Origin: an uncultured Collinsella sp.
GTDB lineage: Bacteria > Actinomycetota > Coriobacteriia > Coriobacteriales > Coriobacteriaceae
Reading direction: 5' to 3'
Assembly: GCA_902493375.1 (NCBI GenBank)
Contig: CABUPH010000004.1
Coordinates: 75,525 to 139,524 of the forward strand
Length of the DNA stretch: 64,000 bases
Shown here piece by piece: positions 1 through 9,381 of the stretch (the first letter of the stretch is position 1; each line of letters begins with the position of its first letter). The notes beneath the pieces were generated by a model. The model saw nothing but the letters and a program-made list of their open reading frames with translations, had not been told where the DNA came from and ran no database searches. The position numbers were made by a program, and so were the translations under genes.

Positions 1-498
1 CTGGGCGCCCTCTGTATTGTCCTGGATATTGCGCAGAACCGCCACGTAGGGCATACCGAGCACGTTGGCAAGATGGCGAACTAAAACCTCATCCTCGGCA
101 AGGTCGCGGTAGGCCACGACAGCAAGTGAGGGACGATTCTGGACAAGCGCCACGCCATTGCGGTCGAGGATGCGGCCGCGCACAGCGGGTGTGGTAACGG
201 TACGAGTCTGATTACTATTGGCCTGCTTCTCGTAATAGTCCGACGAGACCATCTGCATGCCCCACAGCTTGATGGCAAGCGCCGCAAACATCGCGCCTAC
301 GCCCGTGGTGAGGATGGAAAAGCGGCCCTTAAAGGCGGTCGCCGCGGTATTGCCCTCGCCCTCGGTGGCGCGCGGGGCCGTTCCATGCTGCGTATCGTAG
401 GTAAAACGGGAATCGCCACGACGCATGATGACCAGCGCGACCACGATGGCCACAACCAGCACGATACCGGCGATAATAACCGTCAACTGGGAAGACAT
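1..498 (-). CDS. mrdA: Penicillin-binding protein 2 (N-terminal part; runs off the window)
   Basis: Transpeptidase that cross-links peptidoglycan during side-wall elongation, working with MreBCD and RodA. Only the first 166 codons are in the window. The start is the ATG at 498, 13 nt after the mreD stop. The visible protein has two hydrophobic segments, residues 6-25 (TVIIAGIVLVVAIVVALVI) and about 60-80, followed by a typical PBP dimerisation-domain opening, AVRGRILDRNGVALVQNRP. The catalytic transpeptidase domain lies outside the window. Two N-terminal hydrophobic stretches separated by an acidic linker are unusual, since a class B PBP normally has one anchor. Position directly downstream of mreBCD supports PBP2 over a divisome PBP. 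Confidence 0.85.
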   Translation of the reverse strand, partial: MSSQLTVIIAGIVLVVAIVVALVIMRRGDSRFTYDTQHGTAPRATEGEGNTAATAFKGRFSILTTGVGAMFAALAIKLWGMQMVSSDYYEKQANSNQTRTVTTPAVRGRILDRNGVALVQNRPSLAVVAYRDLAEDEVLVRHLANVLGMPYVAVLRNIQDNTEGAQ

Positions 499-511
499 CT
501 ACGGGCCTCCC

Positions 512-1084
512 CTATTTGAGCTTGCGGGTCTTGGGCTTAAAGCGCATACCCGTCTGGCGTCCGCCACGTGCGGAGAATCCATAGCCGGACTGCGGCACGA
601 CACCGGACATCAAAAACGGAATGGCAACCAGACCCGTCAGGATCGAGGACGGCAGCGCATGGCCGAAGATCGCCACAACAAAGCTCGTCTCCAAACCCAT
701 AAACAGCAAGATGATGCTGTAGATCACATTAATGACGAGCGCGAAGGCGCCCACAGTGACGCCGCGCGCACTCGGGGTACCGCCCGTCTGACCGACGGCG
801 CTGTGCACCAGGGCAAAAGAACCCACGGTCAGCAGGAGCGACATAACGCCCACCGGCACGGCAGCGGACAGGTCATAAAACAAGCCGCTGCAAAAACCGC
901 ACACGACGGCACGGGTCGGGTCGCCAGAGAACACGCTTAGGCACACCAAGATAATCATGAAGTTGACGCGACCGCCCGCAATGGAGATCTGCGGTGCCAG
1001 GCCTGCCTGCAGCAGCACGCACACGATGGCGGCGATTACAAACGTGCGGGAGCTCATCCCCTGCTCGTGTAGATCCATGGACAT
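512..1084 (-). CDS. mreD: Rod shape-determining protein MreD
   Basis: Integral membrane protein of the elongasome linking MreC/MreB to PBP2 and RodA. It has 190 aa with about five hydrophobic segments (IAAIVCVLLQAGLAPQ, VNFMIILVCLSVF, a conserved SGLFYDLSAAVPVG segment, then two more helices). The length fits the family and the gene sits between mreC and mrdA. The ATG at 1084 is very close to the GGGGG ribosome site; the in-frame ATG two codons later has better spacing and could be the true start. Confidence 0.85.
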   Translation of the reverse strand: MSMDLHEQGMSSRTFVIAAIVCVLLQAGLAPQISIAGGRVNFMIILVCLSVFSGDPTRAVVCGFCSGLFYDLSAAVPVGVMSLLLTVGSFALVHSAVGQTGGTPSARGVTVGAFALVINVIYSIILLFMGLETSFVVAIFGHALPSSILTGLVAIPFLMSGVVPQSGYGFSARGGRQTGMRFKPKTRKLK

Positions 1085-1089
1085 GCCCC

Positions 1090-2088
1090 CTATTCGCTCG
1101 AGCCGGAATCGGTCGTCTCGGACGCGTCGGAACTGTCATCCGAGCTCTCGTCCTTCGTCTTGGTTGCAGCATCGCGCGACGTTCCCTGCGGCGTGCTGTT
1201 GGCCGTGCTCACGTCCTCATCCGAGGCCGACTGTTCATCGGTCAGCGAGGTAATGACCAGCACTTCCTCGTTGTTCTCGGCCGTTGTCTGAGCGCGCACC
1301 ACAATGGTGTAGTACACGTCGTTTGCCGATTTCTCAACCGACGAGACGGTGCCAAGCGGAAGGCCCTTGGGGAACACACCACCGATGCCCGAGGTCACGA
1401 TGATGTCGCCGACTTTAACGTCGGAGTCGACGCTCACGTACTCAAGACGCAGCGTGCCGTCAGCCTGACCCTGCAGCATGCCCTGAGCGCGCGTGTCCTG
1501 CACCATAGCGGACACGCCCGAGTTCTCGTCGCCAATCAGGCGCACGGTCGACGTTTTGGCCGATACCTCGATAATCTGGCCGATAACACCGGCAGAACTC
1601 GTCACGGGCATGTTGATGGTAAGGCCGTCGGCAGAGCCCTTGTCGATGGTAACGGTCGAGGTCCAGGCATCGCCGGAGGCACCGACAATACGAGCTGCGG
1701 TCGATTTAAGGTTGTAGGTCGACTGCAGGCCGACCAGCCCCTCCAGACGCTCAGCGGTCTTTTGAGCCTCGGAGAGCTCAGCAACCTTAGAGGTCAGCTC
1801 CTCGTTTTGTTTCTTGAGCTCGTCGAGCGTGTCCTGCGACGCCGTAAGGTTAGAGAACACGTTGCCGATCGCATTGAAGGGAGCCGCCACAGCCGAGCCC
1901 ACAAAGCGCACCGGCGAGGTAATCGTCGTTACGCCCGAACGCACGGCATGAATCGGTCCTGCCTCGCCCTCGCGGATGTAAAACGTGAGCAGCAACACCG
2001 AAATCAGGCTGAAAACAATCAACGGGCGCATACCCGTTGATTGTCGCTTGGTATTCAGATTTGTGGAGAAACCCGAAGATCGTGCCAA
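1090..2088 (-). CDS. mreC: Rod shape-determining protein MreC
   Basis: Bitopic scaffold of the elongasome whose external beta domains contact PBP2. In its 332 aa there is one N-terminal membrane segment (residues about 20-37, MRPLIVFSLISVLLLTFYI), a coiled coil (about 82-115), then the MreC double-barrel region with GVIGQIIEVS and TSGIGGVFPKGLPLG. The last ~50 residues are a low-complexity Ser/Asp/Glu tail beyond the folded domain. It lies 21 nt downstream of mreB in the same operon. Confidence 0.93.
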   Translation of the reverse strand: MARSSGFSTNLNTKRQSTGMRPLIVFSLISVLLLTFYIREGEAGPIHAVRSGVTTITSPVRFVGSAVAAPFNAIGNVFSNLTASQDTLDELKKQNEELTSKVAELSEAQKTAERLEGLVGLQSTYNLKSTAARIVGASGDAWTSTVTIDKGSADGLTINMPVTSSAGVIGQIIEVSAKTSTVRLIGDENSGVSAMVQDTRAQGMLQGQADGTLRLEYVSVDSDVKVGDIIVTSGIGGVFPKGLPLGTVSSVEKSANDVYYTIVVRAQTTAENNEEVLVITSLTDEQSASDEDVSTANSTPQGTSRDAATKTKDESSDDSSDASETTDSGSSE

Positions 2089-2109
2089 ATGGAATCCACC
2101 TTTTGGAAA

Positions 2110-3153
2110 TTAAGCATTGGTCTGGACGAAGCCGCCATCAAACGCATTGGCCTCGAGCACGCGGGCGCAGCCGTTAACGACGTTATCGAGCGCCGTAGGA
2201 CTGACGTTGACCGAAACACCGGTCTCATCGCGCAGGCGCACGTCGAGACCGCGCAGCAGCGCGCCGCCACCGGTCAGCAATATGCCATAGTACATAAGGT
2301 CAGAGGCAAGATCGGGCGGCGTGGCATCGAGGGCGTCCTTAACGGCCTTGGCCATCTCGTCGAGCGGCTTGTTGAGCGCGCGACGAATCTCCTCGCTCTC
2401 GATGCGCACGGTCTTGGGCAGACCGGTAATCACGTCGCGGCCGTTGACCTCGACGTCGAGCTCGTCCTTGAGCGGCACAGCAGAGCCGACCTTGATCTTG
2501 ATGTCCTCTGCCGTGCGCTCGCCGATGGCCAGGTTATAGGCATCGCGAACGTGCGTGAGGATGGCCTGGTCGAACTCATCGCCGGCAATACGGATGGACT
2601 GCGAGACGACGATGCCGCCCATGGCGATAACGGCGACCTCGGTGGTACCGCCGCCGATGTCGATGACCATGGAGCCGGTGGGCTCCTCGACGGGCAGGTC
2701 GGCGCCGATAGCGGCAGCCATGGGCTCCTCGATCAGGTAGGCCTGGCGGGCACCGGCCTGGATCGTAGCCTCAAAGACGGCACGCTTCTCGACCGACGTG
2801 ACGCCGGAGGGAACGCAGACGACAACGCGCGGACGCGGGGTCCACGGATAACGCTTCTCGGAAGCCTTGTCGATAAAGTAGCGGAGCATGGCCTCGGTAA
2901 CATCGAAGTCGGCGATGACGCCGTCCTTAAGGGGACGAACGGCCACGATGTTGCCGGGCGTACGACCGAGCATGCGCTTGGCCTCGATACCGACCGCCAG
3001 GATGCGCTCGTCGTTCTTGTCGATGGCGACGACGGAGGGCTCGCGGATGACGATGCCCTTGCCGCGCACGGAGACAAGCGTATTTGCGGTGCCGAGGTCG
3101 ATGGCAAGATCGCCCGCATAGCTACCGAAGAACATATCCATCAAAGAAAACAA
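2110..3153 (-). CDS. mreB: Rod shape-determining protein MreB (bacterial actin)
   Basis: Actin-like ATPase that forms membrane-bound filaments organising cell-wall elongation. It has 347 aa, the normal family length, with the ATP-binding signatures in order: phosphate-1 DLGTANTLV (residues ~19-27), phosphate-2 DIGGGTTEVAVIAMGG (~165-180) and adenosine motif TGGGALLRGL (~295-305). The conserved RPLKDGVIADF segment is also present. It is the first gene of mreB-mreC-mreD-mrdA. An in-frame ATG at residue 5 is an alternative start. Confidence 0.97.
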   Translation of the reverse strand: MFSLMDMFFGSYAGDLAIDLGTANTLVSVRGKGIVIREPSVVAIDKNDERILAVGIEAKRMLGRTPGNIVAVRPLKDGVIADFDVTEAMLRYFIDKASEKRYPWTPRPRVVVCVPSGVTSVEKRAVFEATIQAGARQAYLIEEPMAAAIGADLPVEEPTGSMVIDIGGGTTEVAVIAMGGIVVSQSIRIAGDEFDQAILTHVRDAYNLAIGERTAEDIKIKVGSAVPLKDELDVEVNGRDVITGLPKTVRIESEEIRRALNKPLDEMAKAVKDALDATPPDLASDLMYYGILLTGGGALLRGLDVRLRDETGVSVNVSPTALDNVVNGCARVLEANAFDGGFVQTNA

Positions 3154-3213
3154 CGCAACTCCTGATGTGTTGGATGATTGCTGGAAAACTACTAGCTCAT
3201 CATACTAGCGCAA

Positions 3214-3246
3214 GCCCGGCACCTCACTTGCGGTGAAGCGCCGGGC
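3214..3246 (-). terminator. Stem-loop downstream of the TPR gene
   Basis: A 7-bp GC stem (3214-3220 pairs with 3240-3246) with partial inner pairing lies just beyond the stop of the TPR gene. The T-run on the minus strand is weak, so termination may be incomplete and the mre genes could be partly co-transcribed with the upstream block. Confidence 0.45.
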
Positions 3247-3268
3247 AAAGCTAAATCCCATAAGGTCA

Positions 3269-4573
3269 CTACTGGTTGTCAGCAGCCGAGAAATCCATAT
3301 CGAGCGAGGAAACGGCCCAGCCGATATGGTTGTCGGAGCGCACGAATTTGACGGTGTACTCCTGCTCGCCGCCCTTGGACAGCGACGCCTTAACCTTGGC
3401 GGTCGTCTCGGTCATGGACTGGTCCATGCCCTCGACGGACACGGTAGCACCCTGCGGAATCGAGGAGATGATCATCGACTTAGCGTCCTCGGACAGGCTC
3501 GAGGCCAGGCAAGACTCGGCCTTTGCGGTGTCACCGTCGCCGGCAGCCTGGAACAGATCGGTAACCACAGATTCCTGAGACGGGAAGCCAAAGCCGCGCG
3601 TGTAGGCAAAGCCCAGACCGCCCGCGGCGATCAAAATGAGCAGAAGCAGCACGATGAAGACTTTGAGACCCGTGTGGCGATGGCGACGACGGACCTTGGC
3701 CTGCTTACGATCCTGACGGTCCTGCTGGACCATCTCGGACTCGGACAGCGTAAAGAAGCCGGTGTCCGAGGGATCGGGCATAAACTGACCGGTCGCGCCC
3801 GTAGGATCGAGCGGATCGACGGCAGGAGCGTCCATCGCGGGCGCCGGTGCCGTGGCCATAGCCGTCTGGGCAGACAGCGCGGCAAGCGAATCGTGCACGC
3901 GGGCAAGCTCATCGGCCTGCTCGGAGGTGAGCTGGTAGATACCATCGGCAGTAGCGGCGTTAAAGGCGTCGAGTGCGTCGGAGGGACGGCCGGCGGCAGA
4001 AAGCGCCTGACCCATGCCGGCGTTGAGCGCGCGCGTGTCGTCGCGGGGGCCGGCAAAGTCGATAGCCGTGCGGTAGGTCTCCACGGCATCCGCCGGACGG
4101 CCGAGCTTAATGAAGCAACGACCAAGCTCGCCGAGTGCGGCGGCAGGAGCCGGATTGGCGCCGTCGATGGCAGCCTGACGGAAGGCAGTACCCGCGTTGG
4201 CATAGTCGCCCGACTGGAACAGCGCGTTACCCAGGCCCAGATAGGCCTTGAACGGCGTGGCATAGGATGCATCCTGCGTAGCAGCAGAGAACGCCTGAGC
4301 GGCCGTCGTGTAGTCGCCCACGGCGGCGAGCGCCTTGCCGCGGTTGGTGAGCAGCGCGCCGCGCTTGCCATAGGTGCCGTCGTTGAGGGCGGCGGCATAG
4401 GCCTCGGCGGCCTCGGCATACATGCCCAGGTGCATCAAGGCGTTGCCACGAAGGTGATCGGCCTCGCCCATAATCTCATCGGGAGTCTTTGCCGCCCCAA
4501 GCATCTGGGCTGCAGCGGAAAAATCACCCGCGCGGTAAGCGGCGCGGCCCTGTTGGATCAGCTGGCTATTCAA
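3269..4573 (-). CDS. TPR-repeat protein with one transmembrane helix and an external domain
   Basis: Function unknown. The 434-aa protein has about six TPR-like helical repeats in the N-terminal ~230 residues (recurring A..G.Y..A...F..A patterns), a Pro/Asp-rich linker, a basic stop-transfer segment (RRRHRHTG) and one transmembrane helix near residue 310 (VFIVLLLLILIAAGGLGFAY). A C-terminal ~110-residue domain resembling DUF4878/NTF2-like outer domains follows. The TPR part should be cytoplasmic and the tail external. It lies 11 nt downstream of the cyclophilin gene and is probably co-transcribed with it. TPRs suggest an assembly or scaffolding job; the partner is unknown. Confidence 0.6.
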   Translation of the reverse strand: MNSQLIQQGRAAYRAGDFSAAAQMLGAAKTPDEIMGEADHLRGNALMHLGMYAEAAEAYAAALNDGTYGKRGALLTNRGKALAAVGDYTTAAQAFSAATQDASYATPFKAYLGLGNALFQSGDYANAGTAFRQAAIDGANPAPAAALGELGRCFIKLGRPADAVETYRTAIDFAGPRDDTRALNAGMGQALSAAGRPSDALDAFNAATADGIYQLTSEQADELARVHDSLAALSAQTAMATAPAPAMDAPAVDPLDPTGATGQFMPDPSDTGFFTLSESEMVQQDRQDRKQAKVRRRHRHTGLKVFIVLLLLILIAAGGLGFAYTRGFGFPSQESVVTDLFQAAGDGDTAKAESCLASSLSEDAKSMIISSIPQGATVSVEGMDQSMTETTAKVKASLSKGGEQEYTVKFVRSDNHIGWAVSSLDMDFSAADNQ

Positions 4574-4584
4574 GGAAGTCCCCT

Positions 4585-5127
4585 TTACTCGTGAACGATC
4601 TCGACATGGACGATCTCGTCGCCGGCACGCAGCTGCGAAATCACATCGAGACCCTCGACCGTGGTACCAAAGACGGTGTAACCGGAATCGAGGTTATGCT
4701 GGGCACCCAAGCAGAAGTAGAACTGCGAACCCGCGGAATCGGGGTCCATGGAGCGTGCCATGGCAAGGGCACCATCGACATGGCTGTTGCGCGGATTGGT
4801 GGCAAACTCGCCCTTGATGCAGTAGCCGGGGCCACCGGTACCGGGCATGCCGTCGGGGCCCTCAAGACCGGCAGCGACGTCGGCGCCGGACATATCGCGG
4901 GTATTGGGGTCGCCACCCTGAATGACAAAGCCGGGCACATAGCGATGGAACTTAAGGCCATCATAGAAACCCATCGTGGAAAGCTCGCAGAAGTTCGCGA
5001 CATGAATGGGAGCGCCCTCGCCGTCAAACTTGACCTTGATGGTACCCTTCGACGTCTCGATAACGGCGCACTCATCGCCGGCAAGCTGATACTCGGGTGT
5101 GTAGAGCTCTTTCTTAAAACCAAACAT
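4585..5127 (-). CDS. Cyclophilin-type peptidyl-prolyl cis-trans isomerase
   Basis: Catalyses cis-trans isomerisation of X-Pro bonds during protein folding. It is 180 aa with the cyclophilin core: FHRYVPGFVIQGGDP (catalytic Arg in the FHR motif), GALAMARSMDPDSAGSQFYF and TVFGTTVEGLDVI. There is no signal peptide, so it is probably cytoplasmic. The first ~20 residues precede the fold. Confidence 0.92.
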   Translation of the reverse strand: MFGFKKELYTPEYQLAGDECAVIETSKGTIKVKFDGEGAPIHVANFCELSTMGFYDGLKFHRYVPGFVIQGGDPNTRDMSGADVAAGLEGPDGMPGTGGPGYCIKGEFATNPRNSHVDGALAMARSMDPDSAGSQFYFCLGAQHNLDSGYTVFGTTVEGLDVISQLRAGDEIVHVEIVHE

Positions 5128-5234
5128 GTGGTTCCTTCCTCGTGCGTTTAAAGCATATTTGTACGAATTGTAGCAATAAGCATGCGCTTACATCAATTGC
5201 GCACGTAGGTTATGCCGACTATGGCGAACTAATT

Positions 5235-6377
5235 TTAGGAACGCTGCTGCGGCTTCCAGGAGCCCACGTTGGCGTCGTACTGGTTCAGCGCGCTGTTGCC
5301 GCCCTGTGCGATGGGCGCCAGGATCTCGCTTTGGTGGGAACTCATCGACTCACCATCGGGAATGGCCAGCGAGATATCCCAGCTCTGGCAGATCACATCG
5401 ACGCGCTCATACATCCACTCGGCAAGCTGCTTTAAGTGGGCGATGTCGTCCGCATAGACCGTATCGTCTTGGTACTTAAGGTTGTTGAGCTCATCTTGCG
5501 TCTTTTTGATCTGGTCGCGCAGGGCGTAGGCACTCTGCGACAGCTCCTGGCGGGTGGACAGCGGCGTTCGGAGATAGCCGTTGTTAAAGGAATCGATGAC
5601 CTCGCCAATCTGGTCCTCGTCACCGTAGGACACGATGGTCTGATACAGACCGTCGAGCCTGGTATAGAGCTGATCATCGGTAAGCACGGTTTCTTCCTGG
5701 ACCACCTCGGCAGAATCGTCCTGCTTGGTATCGTCCTCAGTCGCCTCGCCCTTTTGGCGCGTGGGGAAGGTCGTCTGCGCGGCCTGGCCAAACTGGTCAT
5801 AGAAGCCAGGCATGACACCCATGGGATCGGTCGTCACGAACCAATAGGCACCGCCGCAAACGACGGCAAAGACCGCGATGACGATGAGCGGCTTGGGGAT
5901 ATGACGCTTGTGCTTGTGATAGGCGTCCTCGTCGGGGTGCACCTTGCGCTTGGACTTTTGAGCATCGTCGTGCAGGGAAACCGGCGTAGGAATATCGACC
6001 TTGGGGATACCGAAATCCTTATCGAAAGCCGGCAGCACGCAGGTCTCATTGGGGTCGGCGGCGTCCGAAAGCACCGCGGCGGCAGAGGCCGGCGCATGCG
6101 GCACCTCGGTATCGATCTGTTCTTGCGTTAGGCGCGGAAAGCCCGCCGTGCGGCCCGCTGCCAGGTCGGATGCGGCCGCGTCCTCGGAGAGGATACCCGG
6201 AGCGGGGCGTCCGCATTTGGGGCACGTACGATCATGCGGAGAAAGACGGGCACCGCAGCCCTCACAGAACACGAACTCGGTGTGCTCGGGACCATCGCCC
6301 GGACCCACATAGGCGTTGCAGTAGGGGCAGAACGAGGCGCCGTCCTCGATAGTCTTAAGGCAATGCGGGCAGATCAC
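5235..6377 (-). CDS. Zinc-ribbon membrane protein
   Basis: Function unknown. The N-terminus carries two zinc ribbons, CPHCLKTIEDGASFCPYC and CEGCGARLSPHDRTCPKC. An acidic/proline linker, a basic cluster, one transmembrane helix (PLIVIAVFAVVCGGAYWFV) and a ~200-residue external, mostly helical domain follow. I chose the GTG at 6377 because GAGG lies 5 nt upstream and the first ribbon begins at once; a start at 6407 would add ten residues. The layout (ribbon, linker, TM, extracytoplasmic domain) is common in Gram-positive envelope proteins without known enzymatic activity. Confidence 0.65.
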   Translation of the reverse strand: MICPHCLKTIEDGASFCPYCNAYVGPGDGPEHTEFVFCEGCGARLSPHDRTCPKCGRPAPGILSEDAAASDLAAGRTAGFPRLTQEQIDTEVPHAPASAAAVLSDAADPNETCVLPAFDKDFGIPKVDIPTPVSLHDDAQKSKRKVHPDEDAYHKHKRHIPKPLIVIAVFAVVCGGAYWFVTTDPMGVMPGFYDQFGQAAQTTFPTRQKGEATEDDTKQDDSAEVVQEETVLTDDQLYTRLDGLYQTIVSYGDEDQIGEVIDSFNNGYLRTPLSTRQELSQSAYALRDQIKKTQDELNNLKYQDDTVYADDIAHLKQLAEWMYERVDVICQSWDISLAIPDGESMSSHQSEILAPIAQGGNSALNQYDANVGSWKPQQRS

Positions 6378-6480
6378 GGCATCCTCTTTTCGAAGCAATT
6401 CAAACAATCGAGGTTAGAGCATAACATCGCCACGGCCCCACAGGAACAAGGCACCAATTCAACATCGCCAGGGCGCGTAG

Positions 6481-9219
6481 CTACTTCTTCTTTTTGCTTG
6501 GCATCGAGACTTTGATGCCTTGGGCGGACTTGGTCACGCGAGAGCGCTTGGCTCCGGCACTCCTCTTTTTCTTGGGCTGGGCCTGGGCCACGCCCTCGAG
6601 CGCGCGGGCCTCGGCCTCGCGAACGGTGCGATCTTCGCGGCGCTGCGCCATGTCGGCGGCGACGCGCTTGGCAAAACGCTCGGCCGTCGAACCCGTCGAG
6701 CTCACCTTGCCGCCACCGCGACCCAGGTGGACGCGCACACCGCGGCCAAAACCAGTTGCAGCATGACGACGACGCGGCTTGAGCGAATCCATCATCGTGG
6801 CGAGCTTAAAGAACACCGAGCAGGTAAAGACCACGATGACAGCCAAGATAACCATCTGGCCCATCGACAGGTTGGCAATAGACAGCAGCTCTGGGAATCC
6901 GATAACGCCCACCAGGATGCCGGCGACTACAAACACAAAGAGCACCACACGTAAGGGCGTGAGAGGCTGCGAGATGCGCCAGATCAGGCTGACGCTCGCC
7001 GCGCACGACGTAAGCAGGCACATCGTAGACAGCGTAAGCTGGCTAAAGCCAAACACGCGCGCCACAAAGATATCGAGCGCCGCAGCCAAAATGACCGCAA
7101 TCGACGCCGGCAGTGCCCGCTTGAGCACGTTCGTCAGGAACGACCCCTTCACGCGAGCATTGTTGGGCTCCAGGCCCAACACAAAGCCCGGCGCGCCGAT
7201 GCAGAAGAAGTTAATGAGCGTCATCTGGATGGGCTCGAAGGGGTACGGCGGCAACGCGATGCACAGCGCCGCCAGGCCCATAGAGAACAGCGTCTTGGTC
7301 AGGAATAGCGAGGCCGAACGCTGCAGGTTGTTGATGGAGCGACGGCCCTCGGCCACCACGGCGGGCATCGAGGCAAAGTCGTTGTCGACGAGTACGATCT
7401 CGGCCACGTTGCGCGCGGCATCGGAGCCGGCCGCCATGGCCACGGAGCAGTCGGCCTCCTTGAGCGCCAGCACGTCGTTGACGCCGTCGCCCGTCATGGC
7501 CACGGTGTGCTCGCGGCGCTTGAGCGCCTGCACGAGCTCACGCTTCTGCTGCGGGGTCACACGACCAAAGACATGGTAGCGGTCCACTGCGGAATCGAGC
7601 TTGGCCGGCGTATCGAGCGTCGTGGCGTCCACATAAGCGTCCGCCCCCGGCACGCCCACCACGCGTGCGATTGACGACACCGTACGCGGGTCGTCGCCAC
7701 TGATCACGTTGAGGGTCACGCCCTGCTCGTTAAAGTAGCCGATAGTCTCGGCCGCCGAGGTACGAATCTCGTCGCGGATGGTCACAAAGCCCACGGGCTC
7801 GGCCTCGCCCACCATATCCCCATCGGGCGTAAAGCCGTCCACGCGCGCCACCACGAGCACGCGGCAGGTATCGGCAAGCTCGGCGACACGGTTCTCGACC
7901 TGCGAAAACACACGCTCGGAAAGCACAAACTGCGCGGCGCCCATCACATAGGAGCCCTGCGCAAAAGAAGCGCCGCTCCATTTTTTAGACGACGAGAATG
8001 GAATGACCGACAGCGGCTCAGACACCTCGACCGGGCGATCGGCGTAATAGTTGAGCAGCGCTTGGCAGGTCTCGTTGGCATCGGCCGAAGTCGCACGTGC
8101 CACGTTAGCCAGCGCAAAATCGAGCACTGTGGTATCGACGGGAACAGCCGCCTCGTCCGAGCCGGCGCCTAGGCTCACGCCCTCAACCGGCAAAGGATAG
8201 GTGCCCTCGACCTCCATGCGGCCCGACGTGATAGTGCCCGTCTTGTCCAGGCACAGCACGTCGACGCGAGCGAGCGTCTCGATGCAGTAGAGCTGCTGCG
8301 CCAGCACCTTGCGGCGGGCCAGGCGCACCGTGGCGATGGCGAGCACCGACGAGGTCAGCAGCACCAGGCCTTGCGGGATCATGCCCAGCAGGGCGCCCAC
8401 CGTGGACAGCAGCGCCGACGAAGGCACATGACCAGCCAACAGCTCGGAGAAGCACCACGAAAGCGCGCTATCGCCCGGGGTTCCCGCGGCATCCCACAGC
8501 TCGCTCACACTCGAGGCAAACAACGCCAAACCGAGCGGGATCATGATGATGCTCGCAAAGCGCACGATGGCGTTAAGCGCGTTCATGATCTCGGAATTGA
8601 CCTTTTTGACGTACTTGGCCTCGTTATTAATTTTGGCCACGTAGTTGTCGGCGCCGACATGGATCACGCGGGCGCGCAGCAGGCCCGAGTCGATAAAGCT
8701 GCCGCTCATGAGCTCGGAACCGGGCTGTTTCTTAATAAGGTCGCTCTCGCCCGTCAGCAGGCTCTCGTTCACGAGCGCCTCGCCCGAAACCACCACGGCG
8801 TCAGCGGGAATCTGGTCGCCGCGCCCCAGGCGGATGATGTCGTCGAGCACGATCTGGTCCAGGTCGAGCTCCACCTCGGCGCCGTCGCGCACCGCGATGG
8901 CCTTCTTGGAGGTCAGCAGCGTGAGCTTATCGACCATCTTATTGGAACGCATGGACTGGATGACGCCAATGGCGGTATTGAGGAACACCACGAACAGGAA
9001 CGTCAGATTCTTAAACGAACCGGTCAAAATGACCAGGAACGCCAAGATCACGTTGATCAAATTGAACAGCGTGCAGAGGTTCTCGATGATGAGCTCTTTG
9101 ACCGACTTGGTCTTGAGCTCCATGTTGCGGTTGATTTTACCGGCGGCGATGCGCTCCTCGACCTCGGCGGTCGAAAGTCCGCGCTCGATATCCGTTGCTG
9201 CCATACCACGTCCCATCAC
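6481..9219 (-). CDS. P-type cation-transporting ATPase
   Basis: Membrane ATPase that moves a cation using an aspartyl-phosphate intermediate. Motifs in order: actuator loop LLTGES (~residue 155), phosphorylation site DKTGTIT (Asp near 326) and hinge MTGDGVNDVLALKEADC (~573-590). There are about ten hydrophobic segments and a basic C-terminal tail (last ~110 residues, ending in lysines) beyond the usual fold. The overall pattern is nearest to the CtpE/P2-like bacterial ATPases; the transported ion cannot be read from sequence (calcium or magnesium are plausible). It is the last host gene before the prophage. Confidence 0.9.
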   Translation of the reverse strand: MMGRGMAATDIERGLSTAEVEERIAAGKINRNMELKTKSVKELIIENLCTLFNLINVILAFLVILTGSFKNLTFLFVVFLNTAIGVIQSMRSNKMVDKLTLLTSKKAIAVRDGAEVELDLDQIVLDDIIRLGRGDQIPADAVVVSGEALVNESLLTGESDLIKKQPGSELMSGSFIDSGLLRARVIHVGADNYVAKINNEAKYVKKVNSEIMNALNAIVRFASIIMIPLGLALFASSVSELWDAAGTPGDSALSWCFSELLAGHVPSSALLSTVGALLGMIPQGLVLLTSSVLAIATVRLARRKVLAQQLYCIETLARVDVLCLDKTGTITSGRMEVEGTYPLPVEGVSLGAGSDEAAVPVDTTVLDFALANVARATSADANETCQALLNYYADRPVEVSEPLSVIPFSSSKKWSGASFAQGSYVMGAAQFVLSERVFSQVENRVAELADTCRVLVVARVDGFTPDGDMVGEAEPVGFVTIRDEIRTSAAETIGYFNEQGVTLNVISGDDPRTVSSIARVVGVPGADAYVDATTLDTPAKLDSAVDRYHVFGRVTPQQKRELVQALKRREHTVAMTGDGVNDVLALKEADCSVAMAAGSDAARNVAEIVLVDNDFASMPAVVAEGRRSINNLQRSASLFLTKTLFSMGLAALCIALPPYPFEPIQMTLINFFCIGAPGFVLGLEPNNARVKGSFLTNVLKRALPASIAVILAAALDIFVARVFGFSQLTLSTMCLLTSCAASVSLIWRISQPLTPLRVVLFVFVVAGILVGVIGFPELLSIANLSMGQMVILAVIVVFTCSVFFKLATMMDSLKPRRRHAATGFGRGVRVHLGRGGGKVSSTGSTAERFAKRVAADMAQRREDRTVREAEARALEGVAQAQPKKKRSAGAKRSRVTKSAQGIKVSMPSKKKK

Positions 9220-9234
9220 GTCGCGTCGGTATAA

Positions 9235-9270
9235 GAAAAACCGCCCGGACCATGCGAGGTTCGGACGGTC
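9235..9270 (-). terminator. Displaced terminator of tRNA-Arg(CCG)
   Basis: On the minus strand a 12-bp stem with G-U-type wobbles (9258-9269 pairs with 9240-9251) is followed by TTTTTC. Joining this flank to the tRNA across the prophage att repeats puts it about 10 nt after the tRNA 3' end, where a tRNA terminator belongs. In the lysogen it sits 37 kb away from its gene. Confidence 0.7.
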
Positions 9271-9279
9271 TTACGTTCG

Positions 9280-9289
9280 ATGGTGCCCC
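9280..9289. other. attL: attL core
   Basis: ATGGTGCCCC matches 46472-46481 exactly. Left of it is host DNA (tRNA terminator); right of it is phage DNA that continues the integrase reading frame. A short core is typical of large serine integrases. Confidence 0.8.
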
Positions 9290-9364
9290 GTCTGCCTAGA
9301 TTCTAGAACCGAGATCTGTGCCATTGGGACCGTCGTGCTGCTCAGGATACCACGGGCGGCGTAG
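9280..9364 (+). other. 3' end of the integrase gene as it exists in the circular phage
   Basis: Joining the integrase gene at attR to this sequence at the shared core keeps the frame open (E-W-C-P) and adds 24 residues beginning VCLDSRTEIC and ending LLRIPRAA before TAG at 9362-9364. In the prophage this piece is separated from the rest of int and is not translated as part of it. Confidence 0.75.
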
Positions 9365-9381
9365 CGTCACCTTTTCTCGAG

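Noticed and set aside
10..3165. Long plus-strand ORFs (994-2040, 2041-3165) opposite mreC and mreB
   Set aside because: High-GC antisense shadows with no start signals; the mre genes on the minus strand are certain.
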